Assembly: GCA_024244705.1 (NCBI GenBank)
Contig: JAAEOK010000112.1
Location: 1 to 64,000 of the forward strand
Source of the DNA: Alphaproteobacteria bacterium
GTDB lineage: Bacteria > Pseudomonadota > Alphaproteobacteria > JAAEOK01
Reading direction: 5' to 3'
DNA length: 64,000 bases
Shown here: positions 1-8,071 of the stretch, piece after piece
How positions within the stretch are numbered: the stretch's first letter is position 1
Layout of the letters: every line of letters begins with the position of its first letter
Made by a program: the position numbers and the translations under genes
Notes under the pieces: generated by a model
Seen by the model: the letters and a program-made list of their open reading frames with translations, nothing else
Databases searched by the model: none
Told to the model about the DNA's origin: nothing

Positions 1-1433
1 AAGAGCAAACCGAGGCTCAACCCGGCACAGACGATGATGATCAGGATTGCAAGCAACGGCGCGGCGAAGAGCAGCCATCTGTCATACGGAACCCGCCCGA
101 TCGCCAATCCGCCCATCAGCACCACCGAGGTCGGCGTAAACAGCTCGACCATGCCGCTGGCCGACTGGAACGCGGTGACGACCAGGGAACGGTTGACTTC
201 CGACACGTCGGCTAGATCAACCAGGATCGGCATCGTCAGTACGGCAAGGCCACTCGAGGAGGGGATCAAGTTGGCAAAGATCAGCTCGAATCCAAAGACG
301 ACATTGATGAAGACAATGTGGGGCAAACCGAAGATCCCTTCCTCTGCCCAGAACAGCAACGTGTCCGTCACATGGCCGTTGTCGAGGACGACGAGGACGG
401 CGCGCGCCAGACAGACGATCAAGGCAACCGGCAGAACATCCTTTGCACCATCGACGAAAGTGCTGACGAATTCTTCCTCGCCGAGCCGAGCGACCACGCC
501 AACGACGATTGCGGCGACAAGAAACAGGCCCGTCAACTCGGCCATCCACCAGCCGCCGACCGAAACTCCCCAAATCAAGACGGCGAAGCTGAGCGCGAAG
601 ACAACCAGCACGGCGCGGCGCGTCGGCGTGAATTCAATCACCTCCGCGTCATCGGGCTTTTCGCCAACGAAAAACGCGATATTGGCTTCCCGCCGGTTCG
701 CCACCAAAGATCGCTCCGGATCCCGGCGGACCCGCTCGGCATAGCGCATGACATAGACCGAGGCCACGGCCCAGCACGCGATCAGGATCGCCAAACGAAG
801 CGCAAGCCCATCGGTCAGCGGGACTTCGGCAATGTCGGAGGCGATGAGCGTGGAGAATGGGTTCACGGTCGAGCCAAGATTGCCGATACCGGCGCCGACC
901 AGAAGCACCGCGACCCCGGTCAGAGCGTCGTATCCGGCGGCGATCATCACCGGTACGATCAGCATATAGAAGGCAAAGGACTCTTCGGCGAATCCGAATA
1001 GCGAACCGGCGGCGGCGAACAGCGCCATCAAAATCGGAATCATCCATTTTTCTCGACCCTCGAGGCGGTTAATCGCCCTTTCGATGACCGCAGTGATGGC
1101 ACCGGTTCGTGCGATGACGCCCAGGTACCCACCCATGACGAGGATGTATAGCGCTATATCGATCGCTTGGGCTTCGTAGCCCAGCGGCTTGTAGAAGCCG
1201 CCGACGGGGGCCAAGATGACATCGAGAATCCCTTGCGGCTCGGGCTCCACGCTCCTATAGGTCCCGGGAATGGGAAGGCTATGATTATGGATGTCCGGAT
1301 CGGTTCGGTCGTATAGACCGGCCGGAACGATCCATGTGAGACCGGCCGCGACGACAATGAGGACAAGCAGAATCGTGTAGGTCGTCGGACACCTGAATCG
1401 GATCCGCGCCTTCGCTGCTTGAGTGTCACTCAT
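1..1433 (-). CDS. YfcC-family (DcuC/ArcD superfamily) membrane permease, 3' end outside window
   Basis: About 477 codons are visible, reading from an ATG at 1433 to the window edge; families of this type run near 480-500 residues, so little is missing. The product begins MSDTQAAKARIRF and shows a first membrane segment followed by TWIVPAGLYDR, a loop typical of YfcC proteins. Further hydrophobic segments include GGSLFGFAEESFAFY, VAVLLVGAGIGNLGSTVNPF and LIPSSSGLAVLTMP, the repeated intramembrane motifs of the C4-dicarboxylate/basic amino acid carrier superfamily. The substrate cannot be told from sequence. It is divergent from the small gene at 1732 across about 300 bases. Confidence 0.8.
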   Translation of the reverse strand, partial: MSDTQAAKARIRFRCPTTYTILLVLIVVAAGLTWIVPAGLYDRTDPDIHNHSLPIPGTYRSVEPEPQGILDVILAPVGGFYKPLGYEAQAIDIALYILVMGGYLGVIARTGAITAVIERAINRLEGREKWMIPILMALFAAAGSLFGFAEESFAFYMLIVPVMIAAGYDALTGVAVLLVGAGIGNLGSTVNPFSTLIASDIAEVPLTDGLALRLAILIACWAVASVYVMRYAERVRRDPERSLVANRREANIAFFVGEKPDDAEVIEFTPTRRAVLVVFALSFAVLIWGVSVGGWWMAELTGLFLVAAIVVGVVARLGEEEFVSTFVDGAKDVLPVALIVCLARAVLVVLDNGHVTDTLLFWAEEGIFGLPHIVFINVVFGFELIFANLIPSSSGLAVLTMPILVDLADVSEVNRSLVVTAFQSASGMVELFTPTSVVLMGGLAIGRVPYDRWLLFAAPLLAILIIIVCAGLSLGLL

Positions 1434-1653
1434 CTTTCGTTCGGATTTATTGACAATTGATGCCTCAGTATGCCGCGCAGATTTGCGAAGACTAATCCTT
1501 TTTGACATTCTGCCACTTTGGGTTCGGAATTATCGACGGTGCTAGAAACATCTGACACTAGGCGGGCAACCGCCCCGCTTGGCGGGTCTTTCATACCTTC
1601 ATGCCGGGCGTCTGCCGGATACAATACCCGAGAGGGAAAGAAGGCAGGCACGA

Positions 1654-1723
1654 CCAATGCCGTGTTATCAGCGCCCGGCGCCAGGGCTGTCCCTTGGCGT
1701 GGCCTGATAAGCCAAAGCATTGG
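1654..1723 (+). promoter_or_regulatory. Interrupted inverted repeat over the leader of the 1732 gene
   Basis: CCAATGC (1654-1660) and TTATCAG (1665-1671) are matched in inverse order by CTGATAA (1704-1710) and GCATTGG (1717-1723), so a two-step stem can form around a GC-rich loop. The distal arm runs into GGAG (1722-1725), the likely Shine-Dalgarno for the ATG at 1732. The pairing is visible in the sequence; a role in limiting translation is inference. The rest of 1434-1731 shows no gene; a small GC-rich hairpin (CCGCC/GGCGG) lies near 1570-1590. Confidence 0.35.
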
Positions 1724-1731
1724 AGCTATCC

Positions 1732-2289
1732 ATGCAGAGAACCCATGAAACGCGGCGAGATCTTCTCGCCCTGAGCGGCGCTGTCATAGCGGCGCCAATT
1801 GCAGCGACCGCCCCCGCATCAGCCGGCAGCGACCCTATCTTGCCAATGATCGACAACACGTATCGCCTCCAGGCGCGAACGCAAATGCTCTGGCAGAAGG
1901 CGGTGAGTCTGCGGGCGGTTGTTGACACGCATCCCGAAAATCCCGGCCTTATGCCGCCCGCAGTCTACCCAGGTGAGACGGCGGATTGGATAAGGACTAC
2001 CGTGAACCCGATCTGGAACAGGTTTGGCCTTAACCGCGCCTATGACGAGGCGAACGCCGCCGACACCGTGGCACGGCAAGCTTTCACCGACATGTGGAAG
2101 GTCGAGCCTCGGACGATTGAGGGCGCGATCGCCAAGTTGAAGGTCGCGGCGCATGTCGTCCACGGAAAACTTATGGATGGCGAACTGCCGCTGGACAGCC
2201 TTCACCCGGAGCTTTGGGTAAACGAGGTGTCCCGCGATCTTGCCGACCAGGCCATAAGCGAACTGGAAGCCGTGTGGAGGGTGTCATGA
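1732..2289 (+). CDS. Small exported protein with twin-arginine signal, function unknown
   Basis: Encodes 185 residues from an ATG preceded by GGAG six bases upstream; an in-frame upstream start at 1720 would only add four residues. The N-terminus MQRTHETRRDLLALSGAV contains RRDLLAL followed by an Ala-rich hydrophobic stretch and a likely cleavage after APASA, a Tat-type signal. The mature part is charged and helical-looking (HVVHGKLMDGELPLDSLHPE) with no motif I recognise. Similar short Tat-signal proteins are often seen beside phage-derived genes in alphaproteobacteria, but no phage gene is present here. A 20-codon reading frame overlaps its stop. Confidence 0.6.
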   Translation: MQRTHETRRDLLALSGAVIAAPIAATAPASAGSDPILPMIDNTYRLQARTQMLWQKAVSLRAVVDTHPENPGLMPPAVYPGETADWIRTTVNPIWNRFGLNRAYDEANAADTVARQAFTDMWKVEPRTIEGAIAKLKVAAHVVHGKLMDGELPLDSLHPELWVNEVSRDLADQAISELEAVWRVS

Positions 2290-2348
2290 CCCTCACTACG
2301 GACATTGACGCCTTCATTGCCCCGCTCACGGACATAGAGCGGACATAG
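2286..2348 (+). other. 20-codon coupled reading frame ended in a tandem 11-bp duplication
   Basis: An ATG overlaps the TGA of the upstream gene (ATGA at 2286-2289) and reads MTLTTDIDAFIAPLTDIERT before TAG. The stop lies in the second copy of CGGACATAGAG, present in tandem at 2329-2339 and 2340-2350. An 11-bp duplication shifts the frame, so this may be the start of a gene that was destroyed. Bases 2351-2410 after it are AT-rich with no gene. Confidence 0.25.
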
Positions 2349-2410
2349 AGCAGATACGAATTTGTTCAAAAATATGCTCCATCATAAATACCTGTTTTAA
2401 TTATCAAAAT

Positions 2411-2487
2411 TGGTGCGCCCGGCAGGATTTGAACCTGCGACCTACGGATTAGAAGTCCGTCGCTCTATCCAGCTGAGCTACGGGCGC
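2411..2487 (-). tRNA. tRNA-Arg (anticodon TCT)
   Basis: On the minus strand the gene starts GCGCCCGTAGCTCAGC and folds into a standard cloverleaf. The acceptor stem GCGCCCG pairs with CGGGCGC, the D-loop is AGCTGGATA, the anticodon loop is CTTCTAA giving TCT, and the T-arm contains GGTTCAAATCC. Discriminator A and an encoded CCA follow, total 77 nt. Confidence 0.96.
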
Positions 2488-2526
2488 ATTGAACGGTCGT
2501 CGCCGTCATCGGTCGGCCGCCGCCGA

Positions 2527-2823
2527 TCAACCCGGCGGCCGGTTCCAGCGGAAATTCGCGGCATAGCTCTTAGGTTGAATGCGGCGCTCGTGGGGCTCTT
2601 CGACCTCGTAGGCGATGCCGCGCCGTTCGGCATAGGCGACGGCCTCGTCCCTGGTCTCGAATGATAGCCGCCACTGCCGGTTCATGTCGTCGGAGCTTGT
2701 CCAACCCATAAGCGGGTCCCGCGTCTTCCGCGACTGCGGCAGGCTCTCGAGCAGCCATCTGTGGGTTTTGGCCCGTCCCGATTGCATGGCCGTCTTGGTG
2801 GGCTGATAAATCCGTGCCTTCAT
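2527..2823 (-). CDS. NDUFS4-like accessory subunit of respiratory complex I (ETC complex I subunit family)
   Basis: A 98-residue protein beginning MKARIYQPTKTAMQSGRAKT, the conserved opening of the alphaproteobacterial ETC_C1_NDUFS4 family. The downstream block DPLMGWTSSDDMNRQWRLSF and the following AVAYAERRGIAYEV are the family's core, where mitochondrial NDUFS4 contacts the peripheral arm of NADH:ubiquinone oxidoreductase. Length is normal for bacterial members. It lies between two tRNA genes on the same strand and may share transcripts with them. Identification rests on strong motif recall. Confidence 0.88.
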   Translation of the reverse strand: MKARIYQPTKTAMQSGRAKTHRWLLESLPQSRKTRDPLMGWTSSDDMNRQWRLSFETRDEAVAYAERRGIAYEVEEPHERRIQPKSYAANFRWNRPPG

Positions 2824-2846
2824 GTGTCGAACCTTCGTTCTCGGTC

Positions 2847-2923
2847 TGGTCGGGGCGCCCGGATTCGAACCGGGGGCCTCCTGCTCCCAAAGCAGGCGCG
2901 CTACCAGGCTGCGCCACGCCCCG
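2847..2923 (-). tRNA. tRNA-Pro (anticodon TGG)
   Basis: Minus-strand sequence starts CGGGGCGTGGCGCAGCC. The acceptor CGGGGCG pairs with CGCCCCG, the anticodon loop TTTGGGA gives TGG, the T-loop region is GGTTCGAATCC, and discriminator A plus encoded CCA end the 77-nt gene. It lies about 20 bases upstream of the NDUFS4-like gene on the same strand. Confidence 0.96.
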
Positions 2924-3063
2924 ATGGGCGGAAAATATGCATTTCGGGGTGCCCTGGCAACACATGCCTAGTATCGCCCATTTTGCGGCCATCGGCCATG
3001 CGGTTGAATGTAACGTCAGCCTGACTTACTTGATCGCGACTTCGCTTCAACATGGGAACCGGG

Positions 3064-3726
3064 ATGGCCAGCCGAACACTCAATCTCAACGATGACCTTT
3101 ACGATTATCTCGTCGCCGTATCGGTCCGGGAACACGCGGCGCAGGCGGCGCTTCGCGATGCCACCGTCGGCATGCGCGGCGAGATCATGCAGATTTCCCC
3201 GGAGCAAGGTTAAATCATGGCGCTTCTGGCCGAAATGATCGGCGCCCGCCGGGCACTCGAAATCGGTACCTATACCGGCTACAGCGCGCTTTCGGTTGCG
3301 CTGGCGCTGCCCCACGACGGCCAATTGATCGCCTGCGATATCAGCGACGAATACACCCGCGTCGGCCGCCCCTTCTGGGATCAAGCCGACGTGGCCCACA
3401 AGATCGACCTTCGTCTCGGCCCCGCCCTCACGACCCTCGACGAGCTGGTCGCGAATGACGAGATCGCCAAATTCGATTTCGCCTTCATCGATGCCGACAA
3501 GACCAACTACGACGCCTATTACGAGCGCTGCCTGACGCTGGTTCGGCCGGGCGGCCTCATCCTGGTCGACAACGTGTTGTGGAGCGGCGACGTCATCGAC
3601 AGCGAAAAGCAGGATGAAGATACGGTTGCCATTCGTGCGTTGAATGAGAAACTGAAATCCGACGAGCGCGTTTCGCTCAGCTTGTTGCCGGTTGGCGACG
3701 GCCTGACCCTGGCCCTGAAGCGCTGA
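3064..3726 (+). pseudogene. CCoAOMT-type O-methyltransferase interrupted by one in-frame TAA
   Basis: From ATG 3064 the frame reads MASRTLNLNDDLYDYLVAVS and continues to ISPEQG, then TAA at 3211-3213, then IMALLAEMIGARRALEIGT in the same frame to 3726. Together this is a normal 220-residue SAM-dependent O-methyltransferase: family members have Gln where the stop lies (CAA to TAA is one change). The SAM motif EIGTYTGYSALSVALALP, the FDFAFIDADKTNY metal/SAM segment and GGLILVDNVLWSG are intact. Alternatively ATG 3217, preceded by GGAG at 3201-3204, may restart translation and give a 169-residue protein lacking the N-terminal helices. A base-call error is equally possible. Confidence 0.8.
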
Positions 3727-3735
3727 ACCCCTCCT

Positions 3736-4212
3736 TCAGTCCGAAAAGATTCCGTGGGCGACGCGATCGCCCGGCGCGATGCCGAGCCGTGAGACCGTAC
3801 CGCCATTGACCTCGAGAACGGCGCGAACCGGGCCGTCCGATGGAATCGTCGCCAGCGAATGGGGAACCGCCCGCTCGACGATATTCACGATTCGCCCGTC
3901 GCCTCCGATGAACAGTAGGTCCAAGGGAATGTAGGTGTTTTTCATCCACATCGCGACCGACCGCGGCGCACCATAGTCGAACAGCATACCGCCATCCTTC
4001 GGCAAGGATTGCCGGAACATGAGCCCCTGCATCTTTTGTGCCGGCGTGGTCGCGACCTCGACGGTGAAATCGACCTTGCCCGCCGCGGTCTCGATCGTCA
4101 GTGGCGTCAGCCCCGGATCGCTGCCCGACTGGGCCCATCCCATTTCGGACCACGCCTGCAGGACGAACAACAGAACGATGACTTTGGCGACTGCCAGCAC
4201 GTCCAGGCGCAT
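3736..4212 (-). CDS. Secreted DUF192 family protein
   Basis: The chosen ATG at 4212 gives MRLDVLAVAKVIVLLFVLQA, a signal peptide ending near WAQS; an upstream ATG at 4239 would add nine residues. The body shows the DUF192 pattern: ATTPAQKMQGLMFRQSL, GGMLFDYG, VAMWMKNTYIPLDLLFI, RIVNIVERAVPHS and a final small barrel (VLEVNGGTVSRLGIAPGD). Family members are small periplasmic beta-barrel proteins of unclear role. It is convergent with the methyltransferase, 9 bases apart. Confidence 0.85.
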   Translation of the reverse strand: MRLDVLAVAKVIVLLFVLQAWSEMGWAQSGSDPGLTPLTIETAAGKVDFTVEVATTPAQKMQGLMFRQSLPKDGGMLFDYGAPRSVAMWMKNTYIPLDLLFIGGDGRIVNIVERAVPHSLATIPSDGPVRAVLEVNGGTVSRLGIAPGDRVAHGIFSD

Positions 4213-4260
4213 CGAAATTGTACTCGTAGGCGGCAACATATCCTCCGTTATTCCCGGGCA

Positions 4261-5430
4261 TCATGACAATTGCAAGGCGGATGACGCACTCGCCGATGAC
4301 CGGTCGAGGTTTCGCGCACTCTTCTCGGCGAGATCGCGGATTTCATGTCTAATCGGCCCGACACGGGGCGGATCGGACAATGTCGTAAACCAGTGTTGAG
4401 GCGGATTCCGGCCCGCGCTGCGCGACCAGCTCAGTTCACGCAACACGGATTCGGCAGCCGCCGGCAGGCGATCGGGGATTTCTCGTCCGTTGAGGATTCC
4501 CCAAATACCCGACCAGCATCTTCCGACCGACCAAGGATTGTAACCCCCGCCGCCGAGCACGAGCAGTCGGGAGGTCAGCGACTGCACGGCACGTACCACG
4601 TCCCACAGCGCTTTATTGGAAAGCGCGAGGCGGCTCAGCGGGTCATCCGCCAAGCCGTCCGCACCGGCCTGCAGAATAATGGCGTCGGGCCCGAAACCGG
4701 CAAGTGCCGGCATCACGATTTCGTCGCGCAAGAGCGCGAGCTCGTCGTCGTGAAACCCTTCGGGCACCGGCAAATTGATTGCTCCACCGTCACCCATGCG
4801 GCGCGATACCTGCCCGGTGTGTGGCCACCGCCCCGCTTCATGGATCGAAATCGTCAGCACGCGCGGGTCGTCAATCAATGCGTCCTCGACGCCGTCGCAA
4901 TGGTGGGCATCGACATCGACATAGGCGACACGCCCATGGCCGTCGTCTAACAACGCTAGGATTCCCAATACCGGCTCGTTGAAATAACAGAACCCGCTCG
5001 CCCTGTCGGGCCGACCGTGGTGCGTGCCGCCGGCGGGGCTATGGACGACCCCGCCGGCCCGCAACATCGTCACCGCGGCCAGGGTCGCACCGCAGGCCGT
5101 GGCCGGGCGGCTGAAGACTTGTCCAAAGATCGGGTTTCCGTTGGCACCGATGTGATACCGGCGGCGGGCTTCAGTGCTGATCCTCTGGGTCCGTTCAGTT
5201 TCCTGGAGCGCCCGGATATAGGCCGGATCGTGAAATCGTCGCAACTGGTCGGGCGTCGCCTGAGGGCTATCGACATACTGATCGGCCTCGAGCCAACCGA
5301 GCGCGCGACACAGATCGACGACCGTGGACATCCGCGGAATCGCCAGCGGATGCTTTCCGCCGTAGCGTGAGCGCCGGTAGATCTCGCTGCCGATGAAACG
5401 GGGATATTGTCGAAACGGTACGCCGGTCAA
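4261..5430 (-). CDS. acuC: AcuC-like deacetylase (histone deacetylase superfamily)
   Basis: Zinc-dependent deacetylase, in other bacteria acting on acetyl-CoA synthetase. Visible motifs are GGTHHGRPDRASGFCYFNE, VAYVDVDAHHCDGVEDAL (zinc-binding Asp/His), ISIHEAGRWPHTG, ILQAGADGLADDPLSRLALS and VLGGGGYNPWSVGRCW. I place the start at TTG 5430, giving MTGVPFRQYPRFIGSEIYRR, which is where family similarity begins. The frame stays open upstream, but that extension would be antisense to the TPP riboswitch and is low-complexity. The length of 389 residues fits the family. The start codon is the main uncertainty. Confidence 0.85.
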   Translation of the reverse strand: MTGVPFRQYPRFIGSEIYRRSRYGGKHPLAIPRMSTVVDLCRALGWLEADQYVDSPQATPDQLRRFHDPAYIRALQETERTQRISTEARRRYHIGANGNPIFGQVFSRPATACGATLAAVTMLRAGGVVHSPAGGTHHGRPDRASGFCYFNEPVLGILALLDDGHGRVAYVDVDAHHCDGVEDALIDDPRVLTISIHEAGRWPHTGQVSRRMGDGGAINLPVPEGFHDDELALLRDEIVMPALAGFGPDAIILQAGADGLADDPLSRLALSNKALWDVVRAVQSLTSRLLVLGGGGYNPWSVGRCWSGIWGILNGREIPDRLPAAAESVLRELSWSRSAGRNPPQHWFTTLSDPPRVGPIRHEIRDLAEKSARNLDRSSASASSALQLS

Positions 5431-5477
5431 ACCGCGCAGCCTTGCCAAAGCGACCGCCAAATTCCATACTCCGGCCC

Positions 5478-5573
5478 AACCCCGGGGGGAGCCGCATGGA
5501 GCGGCTGAGAGGTTCCAATTCCGGAACGACCCCTCGAACCTGATCCGGTTAGAGCCGGCGGAGGGACGGGAAC
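5478..5573 (+). promoter_or_regulatory. TPP riboswitch (THI element) controlling thiZXY
   Basis: The leader carries the conserved aptamer parts in order: closing stem CCCG (5481-5484) with CGGG (5567-5570), stem GCCGC (5491-5495) with GCGGC (5501-5505), the CTGAGA box (5505-5510), the CCTGAT box (5539-5544) and GGCGGAGGGA (5557-5566). The last block also contains the Shine-Dalgarno (GGAGGG) for the ATG at 5575, so ligand binding would directly hide the ribosome site. No separate terminator is visible, which supports translational control. Confidence 0.93.
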
Positions 5574-5574
5574 C

Positions 5575-6339
5575 ATGCCGCAAGAATCAGTATCCAAGCC
5601 CATAACCGTTCTCGTTCATGGGGCACGAATCGATTATGGCGGATCCGCGCTGTTTGATAACCTCGATTTTACGTTGTCCGGCGGTCGCTGGACCAGCATT
5701 CTCGGGCCAAGCGGGGTCGGCAAGACGACTTTGCTGCGACTGATCGCCGGCCTGACTGATTTCGATTCCGAACAAGCGGTGACCTGCGACGATGGTCGGC
5801 CGCTCCACGGGCGGGTCGCCTACATGGCGCAGCAAGACCTCTTGCTGCCATGGCTGACTGCAATTCAAAACATCCTTCTCGGGCCATCGCTACGCGGCCA
5901 ACGGTCCGCGCCGTCCCGGGAACGCGCTCGAAACCTTCTCGAACAAGTCGGCCTGAGCCATAAGGGGGACGCATTGCCGGCCGAGCTTTCCGGCGGGCAA
6001 CGACAGCGTATCGCCCTGGCCCGCACGCTATTGGAGGATCGCCCGGTGGTGCTGATGGACGAGCCGTTTTCTTCGCTCGACGCGCTGACCCGCCTGCGCC
6101 TCCAGGATATCGCCGCGCGGCTGCTTCGGGGGCGGACCGTTCTTTTGGTCACCCACGATCCACTCGAAGCACTGCGTTTATCGGATGAAATCCAGATCAT
6201 GAGTGGCGAACCGGCGACGATTACCGATGCACCCATTCCGCCTGGAATGCCGCCCCGAGCGGTCGACGATCGCGACATCGTTGCCCGGCATGTGGCGCTG
6301 CTGCGTCAGCTCCAATCCGAGGCGAAGAAGGCGGCATGA
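5575..6339 (+). CDS. thiZ: ABC transporter ATPase for thiamine pyrimidine precursor
   Basis: A 254-residue NitT/TauT-type ATPase: Walker A LGPSGVGKTTLLRLIAGL, Q-loop MAQQDLLLPWLTA, signature LSGGQRQRIALARTLLEDRP, Walker B VVLMDEPFSSLD and the H-loop VTHDPLEALRL. It starts just after the TPP riboswitch and its stop overlaps the permease start by ATGA (6336-6339). The riboswitch plus the ThiY-like binding protein downstream indicate import of a hydroxymethyl- or formylamino-pyrimidine for thiamine salvage; the exact ligand is inference. Confidence 0.9.
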   Translation: MPQESVSKPITVLVHGARIDYGGSALFDNLDFTLSGGRWTSILGPSGVGKTTLLRLIAGLTDFDSEQAVTCDDGRPLHGRVAYMAQQDLLLPWLTAIQNILLGPSLRGQRSAPSRERARNLLEQVGLSHKGDALPAELSGGQRQRIALARTLLEDRPVVLMDEPFSSLDALTRLRLQDIAARLLRGRTVLLVTHDPLEALRLSDEIQIMSGEPATITDAPIPPGMPPRAVDDRDIVARHVALLRQLQSEAKKAA

Positions 6340-7097
6340 CCGCCATGCTCCGTGTCTTGGTCATTGGCGTCGGGCTTATCGCCTTGTGGGCGGTGGCGGT
6401 CCTCATCGCGCGCCCGCCGCCATACATCATGCCGGGTCCGATTGAGGTCGCAGTCGCATTGTTCGAGCACGCGGAAACGATCTCTTACAATGCGGCCATA
6501 ACATTGATCGAAATTCTTCTCGGGCTGTCGCTGGGCATCATCCTCGGCATCGCCAGCGCCTTGGTGATGGCATATTTCCGCCCGGCCCGCCGATGGCTGA
6601 TGCCGGTGCTGGTCATCAGTCAGGCGCTTCCGGTCTTCGCCCTGGCACCGCTGCTTGTCCTGTGGCTGGGCTATGGCTTGGGTTCGAAGGTCGCGATGGC
6701 GACATTGATAATATTCTTTCCGGTCACGGCCACCTTCTTCGATGGTCTTCGGCGCACCGACCAGGGCTGGCTCGACCTGGCCCGGATCATGAACGGGTCA
6801 CGCCTCGCCATTCTGCGGCGGGTCCGCATCCCGGCCGCCCTCCCCGCCTTCGGCGCCGGGCTCCGGGTCGCCGCCGCGGTCGCGCCGATCGGCGCTGTCG
6901 TCGGGGAGTGGGTCGGCTCCAGTGCCGGGCTCGGATACCTCATGTTGCATGCCAACGCCCGACTTCAGATCGACCTCATGTTCGCCGCCCTGGTCGTGCT
7001 CGGCGCGCTCGCCGTCACCCTCTATTACGTCATCGACATCGCGATGAACCGGCTCGTCTACTGGCAGCCGGAAACCGACGTCACGGAAATCGGATAA
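6336..7097 (+). CDS. thiX: ABC transporter permease for thiamine pyrimidine precursor
   Basis: A 253-residue inner-membrane permease of the BPD_transp_1/SsuC type. It opens MTAMLRVLVIGVGLIALWAV and carries the EAA-like coupling loop DLARIMNGSRLAILRRVRIP followed by AALPAFGAGLRVAAAVAPIGA. The segment VVGEWVGSSAGLGYLMLHA is typical of NitT/TauT permeases. Six membrane segments are apparent. It overlaps the ATPase gene by four bases and is 12 bases from the binding protein gene. Confidence 0.88.
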   Translation: MTAMLRVLVIGVGLIALWAVAVLIARPPPYIMPGPIEVAVALFEHAETISYNAAITLIEILLGLSLGIILGIASALVMAYFRPARRWLMPVLVISQALPVFALAPLLVLWLGYGLGSKVAMATLIIFFPVTATFFDGLRRTDQGWLDLARIMNGSRLAILRRVRIPAALPAFGAGLRVAAAVAPIGAVVGEWVGSSAGLGYLMLHANARLQIDLMFAALVVLGALAVTLYYVIDIAMNRLVYWQPETDVTEIG

Positions 7098-7109
7098 GGC
7101 TCTAACCTC

Positions 7110-8060
7110 ATGAAAAAATCACTACGCCTGTTCTCATCCGCCGCCGCAATCGTCGCGCTCTTGGTCGCGCCCGCTCACGCCGCGGAAAAATTTGCGGTCA
7201 TGCTCGATTGGTTCATAAACCCGGACCATGCGCCACTGTTCGTCGCTCTCGAGAAAGGCTATTTCGAGGAAGCCGGACTGGAGGTCGAGTTCGTCGAACC
7301 GGCCGACCCCAACGATCCGCCGAAACTCGTTGCCGCCGGCAAGGCCGATTTGGCGGTCTCCTACCAGCCCCAGCTCCATATTCAGATCAATGAAGGCTTG
7401 CCATTGGTGCGGGTCGGCACGCTGGTGGCCACCCCCCTCAGCACCCTGCTCGTCCGCGCCGACGGCCCAGTTGCCAACCTCGCCGACCTCAATGGCAGGA
7501 AGGTCGGATTCTCGATCGGAGGATTCGAGGACGCGATCCTGAAAGTCATGCTGGAACAAGCGGGCCTGAGCCTCGACGACGTGGAATTGGTGAACGTCAA
7601 TTTCTCGCTCTCGCCGTCACTGCTTTCCGGCCAGGTCGACGCGGTAATCGGCGCGTTCCGGAACTTCGAACTCAATCAGATGGACATCGTCGGCGTACCG
7701 GGGAAGGCATTCTATCCCGAGGAGAACGGCGTGCCGCCCTACGACGAGCTGATCCTGGTTGCCAACTCCGACCGCCGCGACGACCCGAGCGTGTCGGCCT
7801 TCGTGCGCGCCGTCGAACGGGGTGTACAGTTTCTCATCAACCATCCCGATCAAAGCTGGACGCTTTTCGTTTCCGGCGACCGGGAATCTCTAGACGACGA
7901 ACTCAACCGGCGAGCCTGGCGCGATACACTTCCCCGATTCGCATTGCGGCCGGCGGCATTCGACAACCGGCGCTATGAGATCTTTGGCGAATTCCTCAAG
8001 GCGCACGGACTCATCACCGAAACGCCCCCGGTCGCGACCTATGCGATCGAGCCCCGCTAA
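7110..8060 (+). CDS. thiY: Periplasmic binding protein, NMT1/THI5-like (ThiY)
   Basis: A 316-residue protein with a Sec signal (MKKSLRLFSSAAAIVALLVA, cleavage near AHAAE). The mature N-terminus FAVMLDWFINPDHAPLFVAL matches the THI5/NMT1 family opening (LDW.PN..H), followed by GYFEEAGLEVEFVEPADP and ADLAVSYQPQL. ThiY proteins bind N-formyl-4-amino-5-aminomethyl-2-methylpyrimidine; the riboswitch in front of the operon supports this here. It is last in the thiZXY operon, with a hairpin starting 11 bases after its stop. Confidence 0.9.
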   Translation: MKKSLRLFSSAAAIVALLVAPAHAAEKFAVMLDWFINPDHAPLFVALEKGYFEEAGLEVEFVEPADPNDPPKLVAAGKADLAVSYQPQLHIQINEGLPLVRVGTLVATPLSTLLVRADGPVANLADLNGRKVGFSIGGFEDAILKVMLEQAGLSLDDVELVNVNFSLSPSLLSGQVDAVIGAFRNFELNQMDIVGVPGKAFYPEENGVPPYDELILVANSDRRDDPSVSAFVRAVERGVQFLINHPDQSWTLFVSGDRESLDDELNRRAWRDTLPRFALRPAAFDNRRYEIFGEFLKAHGLITETPPVATYAIEPR

Positions 8061-8071
8061 GTGCTGCCGCC

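Noticed and set aside
1430-1720. A 96-codon minus-strand frame between the permease and the Tat-signal gene
   Set aside because: No signal, no domain, no Shine-Dalgarno; it overlaps a likely promoter region for both flanking genes.
2410-3024. Plus-strand frames reading through the tRNA genes (e.g. VRPAGFEPATYGLEV, GARIRTGGLLLPKQA)
   Set aside because: These are well-known false proteins from antisense tRNA sequence.
3211-3213. Stop codon in the O-methyltransferase as programmed readthrough
   Set aside because: TAA is the least leaky stop and no stimulatory element is apparent; restart at ATG 3217, decay or base-call error are simpler.
5431-5583. Extended N-terminus of the AcuC-like protein up to 5583
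   Set aside because: The extension is low-complexity, antisense to the TPP riboswitch, and upstream of where family similarity begins.
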